From assembly GCF_029714325.1 (NCBI RefSeq), contig NZ_CP121666.1:8473501-8537500 (forward strand): 64,000 bases of DNA, given 5' to 3'. The DNA comes from Bradyrhizobium sp. CB1717 (GTDB lineage: Bacteria; Pseudomonadota; Alphaproteobacteria; Rhizobiales; Xanthobacteraceae). Both the position numbers and the translations under genes were made by a program. The notes beneath the pieces were generated by a model. It saw only the letters and a program-made list of their open reading frames with translations, had not been told where the DNA came from and searched no databases. Shown piece by piece: positions 39,749 to 50,217 of this stretch (position 1 is the stretch's first letter; every line of letters begins with the position of its first letter).

Positions 39749-41386
39749 TTATGTCGCCACTGCCCCGTTGCCTGCCGTCTCCAGCCGGAACGCCGCCGCA
39801 AACAGGGCGCGTGTGTAATCAGTCTTCGGGTTCTTGAACAGCTCGGCGGCCTGGCCTTCCTCCACCACCTTGCCACCGCGCATCACGATGAGGTGGCTGG
39901 CGAGCGAGGCGACGACGCGCAAGTCGTGCGAGATGAACATGTAGGTCAGCTCGCGCTTGCGCTGGAGCTCGCGCAGCAGTTCCACCATCTGCGCCTGGAA
40001 CAGCATGTCGAGCGCGCTGGTCGGCTCGTCCAGCACCACGAAATCCGGCTCCAGCACCACCGCGCGCGCGATGCTGATGCGCTGGCGCTGGCCGCCGGAG
40101 AATTCGTGCGGGTAGCGGAAACGCGTATCCGGATTGAGCCCGACATCCTCGAGCGCCTTGACGACGCGCGCCTCGCGTTCCTCGCCCGACAGCTTCGGCT
40201 GATGCACGGAAAGGCCTTCGGCAATGATGTCGGCGACCGACATGCGCGGGCTGAGCGAGCCGAACGGATCCTGGAACACGATCTGCATGTCGCGCCGAAA
40301 GGGGCGCATCTCCTTGAAGCGCAGGCCCTGAATGTCATTGCCGAGGAACACGATACGGCCGTTCGAGGAGATCAGCCGCAGCAGCGCCAGCCCCAGCGTG
40401 GTCTTGCCCGAGCCGGACTCACCGACCACACCGAGCGTCTCGCCCTTGCGCACGGCGACGCTGACGCCATCGACCGCCTTGATGTGACCGACCGTCTTCC
40501 GCATCAGGCCGCGCTTGATCGGAAACCACACTTTGAGGTCATCGGCCGACATCACCACCGGCGCATTCGGCTGCGGCGGCGCCGGATCGGGCTTGGGCTC
40601 GGCCGCGAGCAGGTCGCGCGTATAGGGATGCTTCGGGGTCTTGAAGACCTGTTCGACCGGGCCCTGCTCGACGATCACGCCGCCCTTCATGACACAGACC
40701 GTGTCGGCGATACGGCGCACGATGCCGAGATCGTGGGTGATGAAGAGCAGGCTCATGCCGAGCCGCGAGCGGATCTCGGCGAGCAGCGCCAGGATCTGCG
40801 CCTGCACGGTGACGTCGAGCGCCGTCGTCGGCTCGTCCGCGATCAACAGGTCCGGCTCGTTGGCGAGTGCCATCGCGATCATCACGCGCTGGCGCTGGCC
40901 GCCGGAGAGCTGGTGTGGATAGCTCTTCAGCCGCGTCTCGGGCTCGGGGATGCCGACCTGCGTCAGCAGCTCCAGCGTCCGCTTGCGCGCCTCGGCATTG
41001 CTGGTCGGATTGTGCAGCTGGATGATCTCGCCGATCTGCGCCTCGATCGTGTGCAGCGGATTGAGCGAGGTCATCGGCTCCTGAAAGATGATCGAGATGT
41101 CGCTGCCTCTGATCTCCCGCATCTGCTGCTCGGACTGGTCGATCAACTCGTGCCCCTTGAAGCGGATGCTGCCCGAGGGATGGGAGGCGTTGGGATACGG
41201 CAGGAGCTTCAGGATCGACAGCGCGCTGACCGACTTGCCAGAGCCGGACTCGCCGACCAGCGCCACGCATTCGCCGCGCTTGATCTGGAACGAGACCTTG
41301 TCGACCGCAAGCGTGGTGGCGCCGCCCTGGTGGAAGGCCACCGAGAGGTCGCGCACGCTGAGCAGGGGCTGGTTGATCGCGTCCAT
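39749..41386 (-). CDS. yejF: Peptide ABC transporter ATP-binding protein, fused dual ATPase (YejF)
   Basis: A 545-residue protein with two complete ATPase domains, as in YejF. First half: Walker [18 protein letters not shown], signature [20 protein letters not shown], Walker [17 protein letters not shown]. Second half: [57 protein letters not shown] 41386 is 5 bp after the yejE stop; a longer frame upstream only covers yejE in a wrong frame. Energises the YejBE channel. Confidence 0.95.
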   Translation of the reverse strand: MDAINQPLLSVRDLSVAFHQGGATTLAVDKVSFQIKRGECVALVGESGSGKSVSALSILKLLPYPNASHPSGSIRFKGHELIDQSEQQMREIRGSDISIIFQEPMTSLNPLHTIEAQIGEIIQLHNPTSNAEARKRTLELLTQVGIPEPETRLKSYPHQLSGGQRQRVMIAMALANEPDLLIADEPTTALDVTVQAQILALLAEIRSRLGMSLLFITHDLGIVRRIADTVCVMKGGVIVEQGPVEQVFKTPKHPYTRDLLAAEPKPDPAPPQPNAPVVMSADDLKVWFPIKRGLMRKTVGHIKAVDGVSVAVRKGETLGVVGESGSGKTTLGLALLRLISSNGRIVFLGNDIQGLRFKEMRPFRRDMQIVFQDPFGSLSPRMSVADIIAEGLSVHQPKLSGEEREARVVKALEDVGLNPDTRFRYPHEFSGGQRQRISIARAVVLEPDFVVLDEPTSALDMLFQAQMVELLRELQRKRELTYMFISHDLRVVASLASHLIVMRGGKVVEEGQAAELFKNPKTDYTRALFAAAFRLETAGNGAVAT

Positions 41387-41391
41387 CGGCC

Positions 41392-42570
41392 TTACCTGAA
41401 CGTCTTGCGCGGATCGAAGGCGTCGCGCACCGCTTCGCCGATGAAGATCAAAAGCGACAGCATGATCGCGACCGAGAAGAAGCCGGAGAAGCCGAGCCAG
41501 GGCGCCTGCACGTTGGCCTTGGCCTGCGACAGCAATTCGCCGAGCGAGGGCGATCCCGGCGGCAGGCCGAAGCCGAGGAAGTCGAGCGCCGTCAGTGTCA
41601 TCACCGACGAGGAGACGATGAACGGCAGGAAGGTCATGGTCGCGACCATCGCGTTCGGCAGCAGGTGGCGGAACATGATGACGGGGTTGGAGACGCCGAG
41701 CGCCCGCGCCGCCTGGATATATTCGAAATTGCGCCCGCGCAGGAACTCGGCCCGCACCAGACCAACCAGCGAGACCCAGGAGAACAGCAGGAGAATGCCG
41801 AGCAGCACGAAGAAGCCGGGCACGAGCACCGAGGACAGGATCAGGAGAAGATAGAGCGAGGGAATCGCCGTCCAGATCTCGATGAAGCGCTGGAAGATGA
41901 GATCGACCCGCCCTCCGAAATAGCCTTGCACCGCCCCCGCCGCGATGCCGATGACGGACGAGACGATGGTGAGGCAAAGGCCGAACAGCACCGAGATGCG
42001 GAAGCCGTAGATCAGCCGCGCCACCACGTCGCGGCCCTGATCGTCGGTGCCGAGCCAGTTGTATTCGAGATCGCGGCAGCTCTTCAGCCCCTTCTTCTCG
42101 ACCACCGCCTTGCACTGCTTCTCGGTCAGCATCCAGGTCGGCGGCGACGGCGCCGGCGTCGGCAGGTCGAGATTGTGGGTGTCGTAGGAGTAACGGATCA
42201 GCGGCCAGACGATGGTGCCGCCCTTGTCCTTGATCAGCTTCTGCAGATAGGGATCGCGGTAGTCTGCCGCCGTCTCGAAATCGCCGCCGAAGGTGGTTTC
42301 CGAATAGGTCACGAAGGCCGGCCAATAGAGACGGCCGTCGAACTTGATCAGGAACGGCCGATCGTTGGCGATCAGCTCGGCGAACAGCGAGATCACGAAC
42401 AGGGCAATGAATATCCAGAACGACCAGTAGCCGCGCCGGTTGGCCTTGAAGTTCTGCCACCGCCGCCTGTTCAGCGGCGATGGCGCGAACGGCTTGCGCG
42501 TGATCGGAACGGCGTCGCCGAGCGGCGACTTCGCTGTGGTCTCGATCGGCGTCGGCGCGGTGATCGTCAT
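41392..42570 (-). CDS. yejE: Peptide ABC transporter permease YejE
   Basis: A 392-residue DppC-like permease. N-terminal cytoplasmic stretch, TM about 50-70 (YWSFWIFIALFVISLFAELI), the large periplasmic loop typical of YejE, then the permease domain (LGTDDQGRDVVARLIYGFRI, AARALGVSNPVIMFRHLLPN) with five TM. ATG 42570 overlaps the yejB stop (ATGA). Confidence 0.94.
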   Translation of the reverse strand: MTITAPTPIETTAKSPLGDAVPITRKPFAPSPLNRRRWQNFKANRRGYWSFWIFIALFVISLFAELIANDRPFLIKFDGRLYWPAFVTYSETTFGGDFETAADYRDPYLQKLIKDKGGTIVWPLIRYSYDTHNLDLPTPAPSPPTWMLTEKQCKAVVEKKGLKSCRDLEYNWLGTDDQGRDVVARLIYGFRISVLFGLCLTIVSSVIGIAAGAVQGYFGGRVDLIFQRFIEIWTAIPSLYLLLILSSVLVPGFFVLLGILLLFSWVSLVGLVRAEFLRGRNFEYIQAARALGVSNPVIMFRHLLPNAMVATMTFLPFIVSSSVMTLTALDFLGFGLPPGSPSLGELLSQAKANVQAPWLGFSGFFSVAIMLSLLIFIGEAVRDAFDPRKTFR

Positions 42571-43679
42571 CAGACCTCCCGTGCCTCGAAATCGATCCGG
42601 GGGTCGATCCACATATAGGTCAGGTCGGAGATCAGGTTGATCACGAGTCCGACCAGCGAAAAGATGTAGAGCGTGCCGAACACCACGGGATAGTCGCGGT
42701 TGAGCACGCTCTCGAAGCTGAGCAGCCCGAGCCCATCCAGCGAGAAGATGGTCTCGATCAGAAGTGAGCCGGAAAAGAAGGCGTGGATGAAGGTCCCGGG
42801 GAAGCCGGCGATCACGATCAGCATGGCGTTGCGGAAGACGTGGCCGTAGAGCACCCGGTTCTCACTGCAGCCCTTGGCGCGCGCGGTCATGACGTATTGC
42901 TTGCGGATCTCGTCCAGGAACGAGTTCTTGGTCAGGAACGTCATGGTGGTGAACGCACCTAACCCCATGGCGATCAGCGGCAGCGTCAGGTGCCAGAAAT
43001 AGTCGATGATCTTCCAGTACCAGGGAAATTGCGACCAGCCGTCCGAGGTCAGTCCGCGCAGCGGGAACCAGTTGAAGAACGAGCCGCCGGCAAACAGGAT
43101 GATCAGGAGGATCGCGAACAGGAAGCCGGGAATGGCATAGCCGAGCACGAGCACGGTCGAGGTCCAAGTGTCGAACCGTGCGCCGTCGTTCACAGCCTTG
43201 CGAATGCCGAGCGGGATCGAGATCAGGTAGGTCAGAAGCGTCAGCCAGATCCCGAGCGAGATCGAGACCGGCAGCTTCTCCTTGATGAGCTGGAGCACGC
43301 TGACGTCGCGGAAATAGCTCTTGCCGAAATCGAAGCGGGCAAAGTTCCACACCATCAGCGCGAAGCGCTCCGGTGCCGGCTTGTCGAAGCCGAACTGCGC
43401 CTCCAGCTTCTTGATGAAATCAGGGTCGAGACCCTGCGCACCGCGATATTTTGAGTTGATGGCATCGCCGCCGGCACCGACCTGCCCCGGCGCGCGCTGC
43501 GCAAAATCACCGCCGCCCGAAATGCGCGACGTTCCGCCGGTGTCGGCGCCCGAGAGCTGCGCGATCACACGCTCGACCGGACCGCCCGGCGCGAACTGCA
43601 CCACGACGAAGGAGACGAAGAGGATCCCGAGCAGGGTCGGGATCATCAGGAGGAGACGGCGGGCGATATAGGCGCTCAT
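42570..43679 (-). CDS. yejB: Peptide ABC transporter permease YejB
   Basis: A 369-residue DppB-like permease: IARRLLLMIPTLLGILFVSF, VVQFAPGGPVERVIAQLSGA, then GKSYFRDVSVLQLIKEKLPV and the permease loop TARAKGCSENRVLYGHVFRN. The Gly/Asp-rich insertion at about 45-80 is usual for YejB. It follows the second binding-protein gene by 2 bp. Confidence 0.94.
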   Translation of the reverse strand: MSAYIARRLLLMIPTLLGILFVSFVVVQFAPGGPVERVIAQLSGADTGGTSRISGGGDFAQRAPGQVGAGGDAINSKYRGAQGLDPDFIKKLEAQFGFDKPAPERFALMVWNFARFDFGKSYFRDVSVLQLIKEKLPVSISLGIWLTLLTYLISIPLGIRKAVNDGARFDTWTSTVLVLGYAIPGFLFAILLIILFAGGSFFNWFPLRGLTSDGWSQFPWYWKIIDYFWHLTLPLIAMGLGAFTTMTFLTKNSFLDEIRKQYVMTARAKGCSENRVLYGHVFRNAMLIVIAGFPGTFIHAFFSGSLLIETIFSLDGLGLLSFESVLNRDYPVVFGTLYIFSLVGLVINLISDLTYMWIDPRIDFEAREV

Positions 43680-43681
43680 GA

Positions 43682-45556
43682 TTATTTCGCCTGCTCGAGC
43701 TTGGCCGCCCTGGCGCCATCATACCACCAGATGTCGGGAGCACCGACACCGTTGGCGTAACGCGGCAGCTTCTGGGGGTGACCGAACTGATCCCAGTAAG
43801 CCAGCCGGTGCGTCTTGTTATACCATTGCGGCACCCAGTAGCGGCCGGCGCGGAACAAACGATCGAACGCACGGCAGGCGACGGTCAGTTCCTCGCGGCT
43901 GTCGGCGGCCATGATCTTCTCGACCATCGCGTCGATGGCCGGGCTGGCGACACCCGCGAGATTGTACGAACCCTTGGTGTTCGCAACCTGCGACGAGAAG
44001 AACGCGCGCATGGCATCGCCCGGCGTCGCCGACATGCTGAATCGCTGGATCGTCATGTCGAAGTCGAAATCTTCCTGGCGCGCCTTGTGCTGCACGGCGT
44101 CGACGACGCGCACGCTCGCCTCGATGCCGAGAGTGCCCAGATTCTTGATGTAAGGCGCGTGGTGCGGCTGGAACGAAGGCTCGTCCAGCAGGAACTCGAT
44201 CTTGAACACCTCGCCGCTTGGCAGCACCCGCTTGCCGTCCTTGATCGGCACGCCGGCCTCGTTCAGCAGTTGCTGCGCCTTGCGGAGCAGACTGCGATCC
44301 TGCCCGGAGCCGTCGGAGACCGGCGGGGTAAACGGCGCCGCGAACACATCCTCGGGAACCTGGCCGCGGAACGGCTCCAGCAGCTTCAGCTCCTCCGGCG
44401 ATGGAGGCTCGTTGCTGGCCATCAGATCAGAATTCTGGAATGGCGACACCGTACGGGCATAGGCCCCGTACATGATCGTCTTGTTGGTCCACTCGAAATC
44501 GAAGGCGTTGATCAGCGCCTCGCGCACGCGCGGATCCCTGAACTTGTCGCGCCGCGTGTTGATGAACCAGCCCTGCGCACCGGACGGCGTATCGTCGGGC
44601 ACGACCTCCATCTTGACGCGCCTGTCCTTCACGGCCGGAAAGTCATAGCGAGTTGCCCAGATGCGGGAGGTGAATTCCTCGCGGTAGAGATAGTTCTTGC
44701 CGGTAAAACCCTCGAAGGCGACATCGCGGTCGCGATAGAATTCGTAGCGCACGACATCGAAATTGTAGCTGCCGCGACATACCGGCAGATCGGCGGCCCA
44801 CCAGTCCTTCACCCGCTCGTATTCGATGTAACGATTGACCTCGAACCTGCCGACCTTGTACGGGCCCGAGCCGAGCGGGATCTCCAGCGACGACTCGTCG
44901 AACGGACGGGACGCGTAATACGCCTTGGAGAAGATCGGCAGGCCCGCGACATAGAGCGGCACGTCGCGCGCGCGACCCTTGGCGAAGGTGACGACGAGCG
45001 TCGCATCGTCGAGAGCTTCCGCACTGACCATGTCGCGCATCTGCACGATGATCAGCGGATGCCCCTTGGTCTTCAGCGCCGTCAGCGAAAACGCTGCATC
45101 GTGGGCGGTGAGCTTGCTGCCGTCGTGGAATTTCGCCTCGGGCCGCATGGTGAAGCGATAGACCAGCTTGTCCGGCGAGATCTGCACGGATTTGGCGGCC
45201 AGCCCGTACATCGCGTCAGGCTCGTCATTTGCACGCACCATCAGCGGCACGAACGTCATGTCCATGCCTTGCGCGCCGTCGCCCTTCAGGATGTAGGCAT
45301 TGAGCGAGTTGAAGGTCTGGTAGGACTGGTTGTAGGCGCGCACCGACGGGATGAGCGAGAAGGTGCCACCCTTCGGTGCGTCCAGATTGACGTAGTCGAA
45401 ATGGTGGAAGTCGGCGGGATATTTGAGATCGCCGAAGGCGGAGATGCCGTGGGCTTCGGCCGGCCCTTCCGACGCCGCCGCGCCGCGCGACAGGGCGGCG
45501 CTGAACGCACCCCCGGCACCCAGAACCAGCACATGCCGGCGTGAAAGCTGCGCCAT
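43682..45556 (-). CDS. Extracellular peptide-binding protein, YejA-like (second copy)
   Basis: A 624-residue family-5 solute-binding protein. Tat-like signal SRRHVLVLGAGGAFSAALS, then the YejA-type start FGDLKYPADFHHFDYVNLDA and MRPEAKFHDGSKLTAHDAAF, and the C-terminal WVPQWYNKTHRLAYWDQFGH. ATG 45556 begins the signal; the frame upstream to 45712 is not used. It lies 14 bp after a paralogue and 2 bp before yejB. The pair may bind different peptides for one shared channel. Confidence 0.93.
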   Translation of the reverse strand: MAQLSRRHVLVLGAGGAFSAALSRGAAASEGPAEAHGISAFGDLKYPADFHHFDYVNLDAPKGGTFSLIPSVRAYNQSYQTFNSLNAYILKGDGAQGMDMTFVPLMVRANDEPDAMYGLAAKSVQISPDKLVYRFTMRPEAKFHDGSKLTAHDAAFSLTALKTKGHPLIIVQMRDMVSAEALDDATLVVTFAKGRARDVPLYVAGLPIFSKAYYASRPFDESSLEIPLGSGPYKVGRFEVNRYIEYERVKDWWAADLPVCRGSYNFDVVRYEFYRDRDVAFEGFTGKNYLYREEFTSRIWATRYDFPAVKDRRVKMEVVPDDTPSGAQGWFINTRRDKFRDPRVREALINAFDFEWTNKTIMYGAYARTVSPFQNSDLMASNEPPSPEELKLLEPFRGQVPEDVFAAPFTPPVSDGSGQDRSLLRKAQQLLNEAGVPIKDGKRVLPSGEVFKIEFLLDEPSFQPHHAPYIKNLGTLGIEASVRVVDAVQHKARQEDFDFDMTIQRFSMSATPGDAMRAFFSSQVANTKGSYNLAGVASPAIDAMVEKIMAADSREELTVACRAFDRLFRAGRYWVPQWYNKTHRLAYWDQFGHPQKLPRYANGVGAPDIWWYDGARAAKLEQAK

Positions 45557-45570
45557 GCGGGGGATATCCT

Positions 45571-47487
45571 TCACGACTTCTTTGCGATCCGCGCCGCCTT
45601 GTCTGCGTCGTACCACCAGATGAACGGGAAGCCGGACTGACCGTATTTGGGCAGTTCCGCCGGCCGGCCGAAGCGATCCCAGCGCGCGGTGCGCACCTTG
45701 GTGTAGGTCCACTGCGGCACGACGTAGTTATTCCACAGCAACACACGGTCCAGCGCCTTGGTGGCCGCGACGAGATCGTCGCGATCCCTGGCGTAGATCA
45801 ACCGCTCGATCAGCTTGTCGACCGCCGGATTCTTGATGCCTGCGATATTGCGCGAGCCGGCAGTGTCGGCCGACTTGGACGACCAGAACTCGCGCTGCTC
45901 GTTGCCTGGCGATTGCGACTCGCCCCAGGAGTTGGTGACGACGTCGAAATCCCACTCGCGCGTCCTGTTCTCGTATTGGGTCGGGTCGACCGTTCGCACG
46001 CTCACGGCAATGCCGAGCCGTTCCAGCGACGGCTTGTAGAACAGCGTGACCCGCTCGAAGCTCGGATCCTGGTTCAGCAATTCTAGCGAGAACTGCGCGC
46101 CGGTCTTGACGTCGATCAGCTTGCGGTCGCGCACCTCATAGCCGGCCTCCTTGAACAGGCGCAACGCCTCGCGCAGATTATCGCGCACGGCTTCGGGACT
46201 GCCGCCGACCGGATTGGTGTAGGCTGTCGTGAAGACTTCGGGCGGCACTTCGGCACGAACGGTCTCGAGGATTTCGAGTTCCTTGCCCTGAGGCAATCCG
46301 GTCGCCATGAGCTCGTCGATGCCGTCGAAATAGCTGCTGATGCGCTTGTACTGGCCGTAGAAGATCTGCTTGTTCATCTCCTCGAAGTCGAACGCGTAGT
46401 TGAGCGCACGGCGTACGCGGGGATCGCTGAACTTGGCGCGGCGCAGGTTCGGGACGAAGGCCTGCATCACGCCCGAGCTGCGATTGGCGAACTCCTCGAG
46501 GATCACGCGCTTTTCGCTCACGGCCGGGAAGTCGTAGGCCGTCGCCCAACTCTTCGCGCTGTTCTCGGTGCGCCAGTCGACCTGATCGGCCTTGAAAGCC
46601 TCGATCGCCACGGTGGCGTCGCGGAAATACTCGTAACGCAGCTCGTCGAAATTGTTGCGGCCGACATTGGCGGGCAGATCGCGCCCCCAATAATCCTTGA
46701 CGCGCTCCAGCGCGATCGAGCGTCCGGCGACGAATTCCTTGACCTTGTAGGGGCCGGAGCCGAGCGGCACTTCCAGCGTGGTCGCGGAGACATCGCGCTT
46801 GCGGCCCTGCGCGTCGGTCCCCTCCCACCAATGCTTCGGCAGAACCGTGAGCTGGCCCACGATCTGCGGCAATTCGCGATTGCCCGGCGCGTCGAACACG
46901 AACTTCACCTCGCGCTCGCCGACCTTCTCCGCCTTCACCACATGGCTGTAATAGGCCGAGTACATCGGGTGGTGCTTCTTGAAGGAATCGAGCGAGAAGA
47001 TCACGTCCTCGACGGTGACGGGCTTGCCGTCATGCCATTTGGCCTGCGGCCGCAAGCGATAGGTGACGAAGGAGAAATCGTCGGGGTGGCTGACGGCTTC
47101 GGCCAGCGCGCCATATTCGGTCGAGACTTCGTCGAGCGCAGGCGTGAGGAGGGATTCGTAGATGAACGCGACCGCTCCGGAGACCTGGCCCTTCACCCCA
47201 GACACGACGATGTTGAAATTGTCGAATGTGCCGACGGCGATCTGGCGCGCGACGCCGCCCTTCGGGGCTTCCGGATTGACGTAGTCGAAGCGCTTGAAGT
47301 CGGCGGGGTACTTGACCTTGCCAAACAGCGACAGCGCATGGCGCCAAGGCAACCCATTTGAAGGCAGCTCGCTCGCCGATTGCGCCTGTGCCGCACCGAT
47401 GGCGGGAACGCCCGCCACGGAACCGAGGGCGGGGAGCGCTGCGGCCGCAGCGCCGGTGAGCAGGAGATCGCGTCGGGTAATGGCCAA
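45571..47487 (-). CDS. Extracellular peptide-binding protein, YejA-like (first copy)
   Basis: A 638-residue family-5 binding protein, first gene of the yej operon. Twin-arginine signal ITRRDLLLTGAAAAALPALG, then FGKVKYPADFKRFDYVNPEA, VTYRLRPQAKWHDGKPVTVE and the C-terminal VPQWTYTKVRTARWDRFGRP. It is clearly homologous to the next gene over its whole length, so the two look like an old tandem duplication. YejA systems import oligopeptides, including peptide antibiotics in enterobacteria; the natural ligand here is not known. Confidence 0.93.
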   Translation of the reverse strand: MAITRRDLLLTGAAAAALPALGSVAGVPAIGAAQAQSASELPSNGLPWRHALSLFGKVKYPADFKRFDYVNPEAPKGGVARQIAVGTFDNFNIVVSGVKGQVSGAVAFIYESLLTPALDEVSTEYGALAEAVSHPDDFSFVTYRLRPQAKWHDGKPVTVEDVIFSLDSFKKHHPMYSAYYSHVVKAEKVGEREVKFVFDAPGNRELPQIVGQLTVLPKHWWEGTDAQGRKRDVSATTLEVPLGSGPYKVKEFVAGRSIALERVKDYWGRDLPANVGRNNFDELRYEYFRDATVAIEAFKADQVDWRTENSAKSWATAYDFPAVSEKRVILEEFANRSSGVMQAFVPNLRRAKFSDPRVRRALNYAFDFEEMNKQIFYGQYKRISSYFDGIDELMATGLPQGKELEILETVRAEVPPEVFTTAYTNPVGGSPEAVRDNLREALRLFKEAGYEVRDRKLIDVKTGAQFSLELLNQDPSFERVTLFYKPSLERLGIAVSVRTVDPTQYENRTREWDFDVVTNSWGESQSPGNEQREFWSSKSADTAGSRNIAGIKNPAVDKLIERLIYARDRDDLVAATKALDRVLLWNNYVVPQWTYTKVRTARWDRFGRPAELPKYGQSGFPFIWWYDADKAARIAKKS

Positions 47488-47648
47488 ATCAATAGTCCTG
47501 TCTTGAAGGAGGCTACTCCTTTAAGGTCCCAATATAGGCGAGGTTTCGACGGAATATGTTGCTTTTTCCTCATGTTGGAAGGCCGGACGGCCTCTCAGAT
47601 GCGGCCAAACGCCCCGATAACGAGCCCGCGAGGTCCGGATAAGGAAAC

Positions 47649-47670
47649 GGCCAGGCTTTTCAGCCTGGCC
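47649..47670 (-). terminator. Probable terminator after cycM
   Basis: GGCCAGGCT / AGCCTGGCC form a 9-bp stem with a 4-nt loop, 29 bp after the cycM stop, followed on minus by GTTTCCTT. Confidence 0.6.
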
Positions 47671-47698
47671 GCATCTTCCAGAATCGGTTCTTGAAGCC

Positions 47699-48253
47699 TT
47701 ATTTCGACGCCGTCGGCAGCGGCTGCGGATGATCCGACAGCGAGTTCAGATAGGCGATGACGTCGGCGCGCTCGGAATCCTTCGGGATACCGGCGAAGCC
47801 CATCGCGGTGCCCGGAATGAAGCCCTTCGGATTGGCGATGAACTTGTTGAGGTCGTCGAAGGTCCAGGTGCCGCCCTTGCCCTTCATCGCGGCCGAGAAG
47901 TTGAAGCCGTTACGGCCCTGGCCCCTGGCCTCGCCGACGACGCCAAAGAGGTTCGGACCGACGCGATTCGGGCCGCCCTTTTCGAAGGTGTGGCAGGCGC
48001 CGCACTTCTTGGCGGCGGCGGCACCCTTCTCGACGGAGGCGGTCTGGAGCAGCTTTTCGATCGGCTCGGAGGAGGCCGCGGCGGCGCCGCCTTCCTTGCC
48101 GTGGCCGGCGTCTTCCTTCACCGCGATCTCGAAACCCGGCTTCTCCGGCATCTTGGGCGAGAACAGTGCCTGGGCGGTGAAGCTCGTCACCAGCAGGATG
48201 AGACAGGTGCCGAGCACGGCACCGAGAATCTTGTTCAGTTCAAACGAGTCCAT
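47699..48253 (-). CDS. cycM: Membrane-anchored cytochrome c (CycM)
   Basis: A 184-residue class I cytochrome c held in the membrane by an uncleaved helix (LGAVLGTCLILLVTSFTAQA). A flexible Ala/Gly/Glu linker (about 45-80) precedes the haem domain with CxxCH in AAKKCGACHTFEKGGPNRVG and the Met ligand in IPGTAMGFAGIPKD. Length and layout equal CycM of Bradyrhizobium, which passes electrons from the bc1 complex to the aa3 oxidase. ATG 48253 gives the anchor; the upstream frame overlaps kdsB. Divergent from kdsB. Confidence 0.94.
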   Translation of the reverse strand: MDSFELNKILGAVLGTCLILLVTSFTAQALFSPKMPEKPGFEIAVKEDAGHGKEGGAAAASSEPIEKLLQTASVEKGAAAAKKCGACHTFEKGGPNRVGPNLFGVVGEARGQGRNGFNFSAAMKGKGGTWTFDDLNKFIANPKGFIPGTAMGFAGIPKDSERADVIAYLNSLSDHPQPLPTASK

Positions 48254-48474
48254 TTCCGGCCAGGCCCCACACCGCTGAGAAGGATTAGCGGCCGGGCGGC
48301 CGCCAGGACGAGCCTCGGGAGAATCAAAAACATTCCTTATTGTTTCCCCGAGTTTTGCCACTGAGATATCGGTTTGCCCGGGGTCTGGCAACCCGTATAA
48401 GCGACCCGGCTTCGAACCCGTCCCCATCCCATTTCTCGGCGCGGAAAACGCTCCATTTCCAGGCCCTTGAACCA

Positions 48475-49215
48475 ATGACCGATCCCCGCATCCTGGTGCT
48501 GATACCGGCCCGCATGGCCGCCACCCGCCTGCCCGGCAAGCCGCTCGCCGACATCGCGGGCCTGCCGATGATCGTGCATGTGCTGCGCCGTGCGGAAGCC
48601 GCCGGCATCGGCCGGGTTGCTGTCGCCACCGACACCGACGAGATCGCCTCGGTCGTGACGGCCCATGGCGGCGAGGCGGTGATGACCCGCGCCGACCATC
48701 CCTCCGGCTCGGACCGCATCCACGAGGCCATGCAGAAGCTCGACCCCGCGGGCAAGGCCGAGATCGTGATCAATCTCCAGGGCGATTTCCCGACCATCAC
48801 GCCGCAGACCATCCGCGAGGTACTGCCGCCCTTTGACGACCCCGCGGTCGACATCGTGACGCTGGCCTCCCAGATCCACACCGAGGAGGAGGACCTCGCC
48901 CCGAGCGTGGTGAAGGCGATCGGCTCGCCGATCGGGCCGAAGCGATTGCGCGCACTTTATTTCACGCGCGCCACCGCCCCGTACGGAAACGGACCGCGAT
49001 ACCACCACATCGGCCTTTATGCCTATCGCCGCGCGGCGCTGGAGCGGTTCGTGTCGCTGCCGCCCTCGCCCCTCGAAAAACAGGAGAGCCTGGAGCAGCT
49101 CCGGGCGGTGGAGGCCGGCATGCGCATCGACATCATGATCGTCGACAGCGTGCCCCGCGGCGTCGACACGCCGCCCGATCTCGAAACCGCGCGCAGCATC
49201 CTTTCCAAATCCTGA
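48475..49215 (+). CDS. kdsB: 3-deoxy-manno-octulosonate cytidylyltransferase
   Basis: A 246-residue enzyme that activates KDO as CMP-KDO for lipopolysaccharide. Conserved segments: [20 protein letters not shown] near the N-terminus, [34 protein letters not shown], and [23 protein letters not shown] 48475 starts the family N-terminus; the frame extends upstream to 48340 without support. pheA follows after 21 bp. Confidence 0.95.
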   Translation: MTDPRILVLIPARMAATRLPGKPLADIAGLPMIVHVLRRAEAAGIGRVAVATDTDEIASVVTAHGGEAVMTRADHPSGSDRIHEAMQKLDPAGKAEIVINLQGDFPTITPQTIREVLPPFDDPAVDIVTLASQIHTEEEDLAPSVVKAIGSPIGPKRLRALYFTRATAPYGNGPRYHHIGLYAYRRAALERFVSLPPSPLEKQESLEQLRAVEAGMRIDIMIVDSVPRGVDTPPDLETARSILSKS

Positions 49216-49236
49216 GCCGCTGCTACAAGGCCGACC

Positions 49237-50094
49237 ATGAGCAAGATGAAGATCGCATTCCAGGGCGAACCCGGAGCCAATTCCCACATCGCCATCGTCG
49301 AGGCCTATCCCGACGCCGAGCCGATGCCCTGCGCCACGTTCGAGGACGCCCTGTCGGCGATCTCGTCCGGTGAGGCCGATCTTGGCATGATCCCGATCGA
49401 GAACTCGGTCGCCGGCCGCGTCGCCGACATCCATCATTTGTTGCCGGCCTCCGGCCTGTTCATCATCGGCGAATGGTTCTTGCCGGTCCGGCATCAGCTG
49501 ATGGCGGTGAAGGGGACCAAGATCGAAGACATCAAGAGCGTCGAGAGCCATGTGCATGCGCTCGGCCAGTGCCGCCGCATCATCCGCAAGCTCGGCATCA
49601 AGCCGATCGTGCACGCCGACACCGCGGGCAGCGCCCGCGACATCTCGGAGCGCAAGGACAAGACCGTCGCCGCAATCGCCTCGCGCCTGGCCGCGAAAAT
49701 CTATGGCCTCGATATCCTCGCTGAAGACATCGAGGACGAGGCCCACAACACCACGCGCTTCGTGGTGCTGGCGCGTGAGCCGAAATGGGCTCCCCAAGGC
49801 TCGGGCCCGCTGGTCACGACGTTTGTCTTCCGTGTGCGCAACCTGCCCGCCGCGCTCTACAAGGCGCTCGGCGGCTTTGCCACCAACGGCGTCAACATGA
49901 CCAAGCTCGAGAGCTACATGGTCGACGGCAATTTCTTCGCCACGCAGTTCTATGCCGACGTCGACGGCCATCCCGAAGACAAGGGCCTCGCCTTCGCGAT
50001 CGAGGAGCTGAAATTCTTCTCGCGCGAATTCCGCATCGTCGGCGTCTATCCGGGCCACCCCTTCCGCGCGACATTCAGCGAGACGCAGGATTGA
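49237..50094 (+). CDS. pheA: Prephenate dehydratase
   Basis: A 285-residue monofunctional enzyme making phenylpyruvate for phenylalanine. Prephenate dehydratase domain 1-180: MIPIENSVAGRVADIHHLLP, and the substrate motif EDEAHNTTRFVVLAREPK. ACT regulatory domain about 190-280 (FVFRVRNLPAALYKALGGFA, VNMTKLESYMVDGNFFATQF), where the usual ESRP is ESYM, so feedback binding of Phe may differ. No chorismate mutase part. Cotranscribed with kdsB. Confidence 0.94.
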   Translation: MSKMKIAFQGEPGANSHIAIVEAYPDAEPMPCATFEDALSAISSGEADLGMIPIENSVAGRVADIHHLLPASGLFIIGEWFLPVRHQLMAVKGTKIEDIKSVESHVHALGQCRRIIRKLGIKPIVHADTAGSARDISERKDKTVAAIASRLAAKIYGLDILAEDIEDEAHNTTRFVVLAREPKWAPQGSGPLVTTFVFRVRNLPAALYKALGGFATNGVNMTKLESYMVDGNFFATQFYADVDGHPEDKGLAFAIEELKFFSREFRIVGVYPGHPFRATFSETQD

Positions 50095-50100
50095 TATCGT

Positions 50101-50130
50101 GTCCCGGACGCGCGAAGCGCGAGCCGGGAC
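50101..50130. repeat. Palindromic repeat after pheA
   Basis: GTCCCGG and CCGGGAC arms surround a GCGCGAAGCGC hairpin. A further GC-rich palindromic stretch runs to about 50210, filling the convergent gap between pheA and the LLM gene. It can act as a bidirectional stop. Confidence 0.7.
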
Positions 50131-50217
50131 CCAGAAGCAGCGATTGACAGAGCTGCGAGGAGCCCGGCTCTGCAGCGCATCACTGCGTGCTGCGCTGCAT
50201 CCGGGGCATGAGAACTT

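Noticed and set aside
41387..42460. N-terminal extension fusing yejE-region sequence to yejF
   Set aside because: The extension is yejE DNA read in a wrong frame; the ATPase protein starts at 41386 right after the yejE stop.
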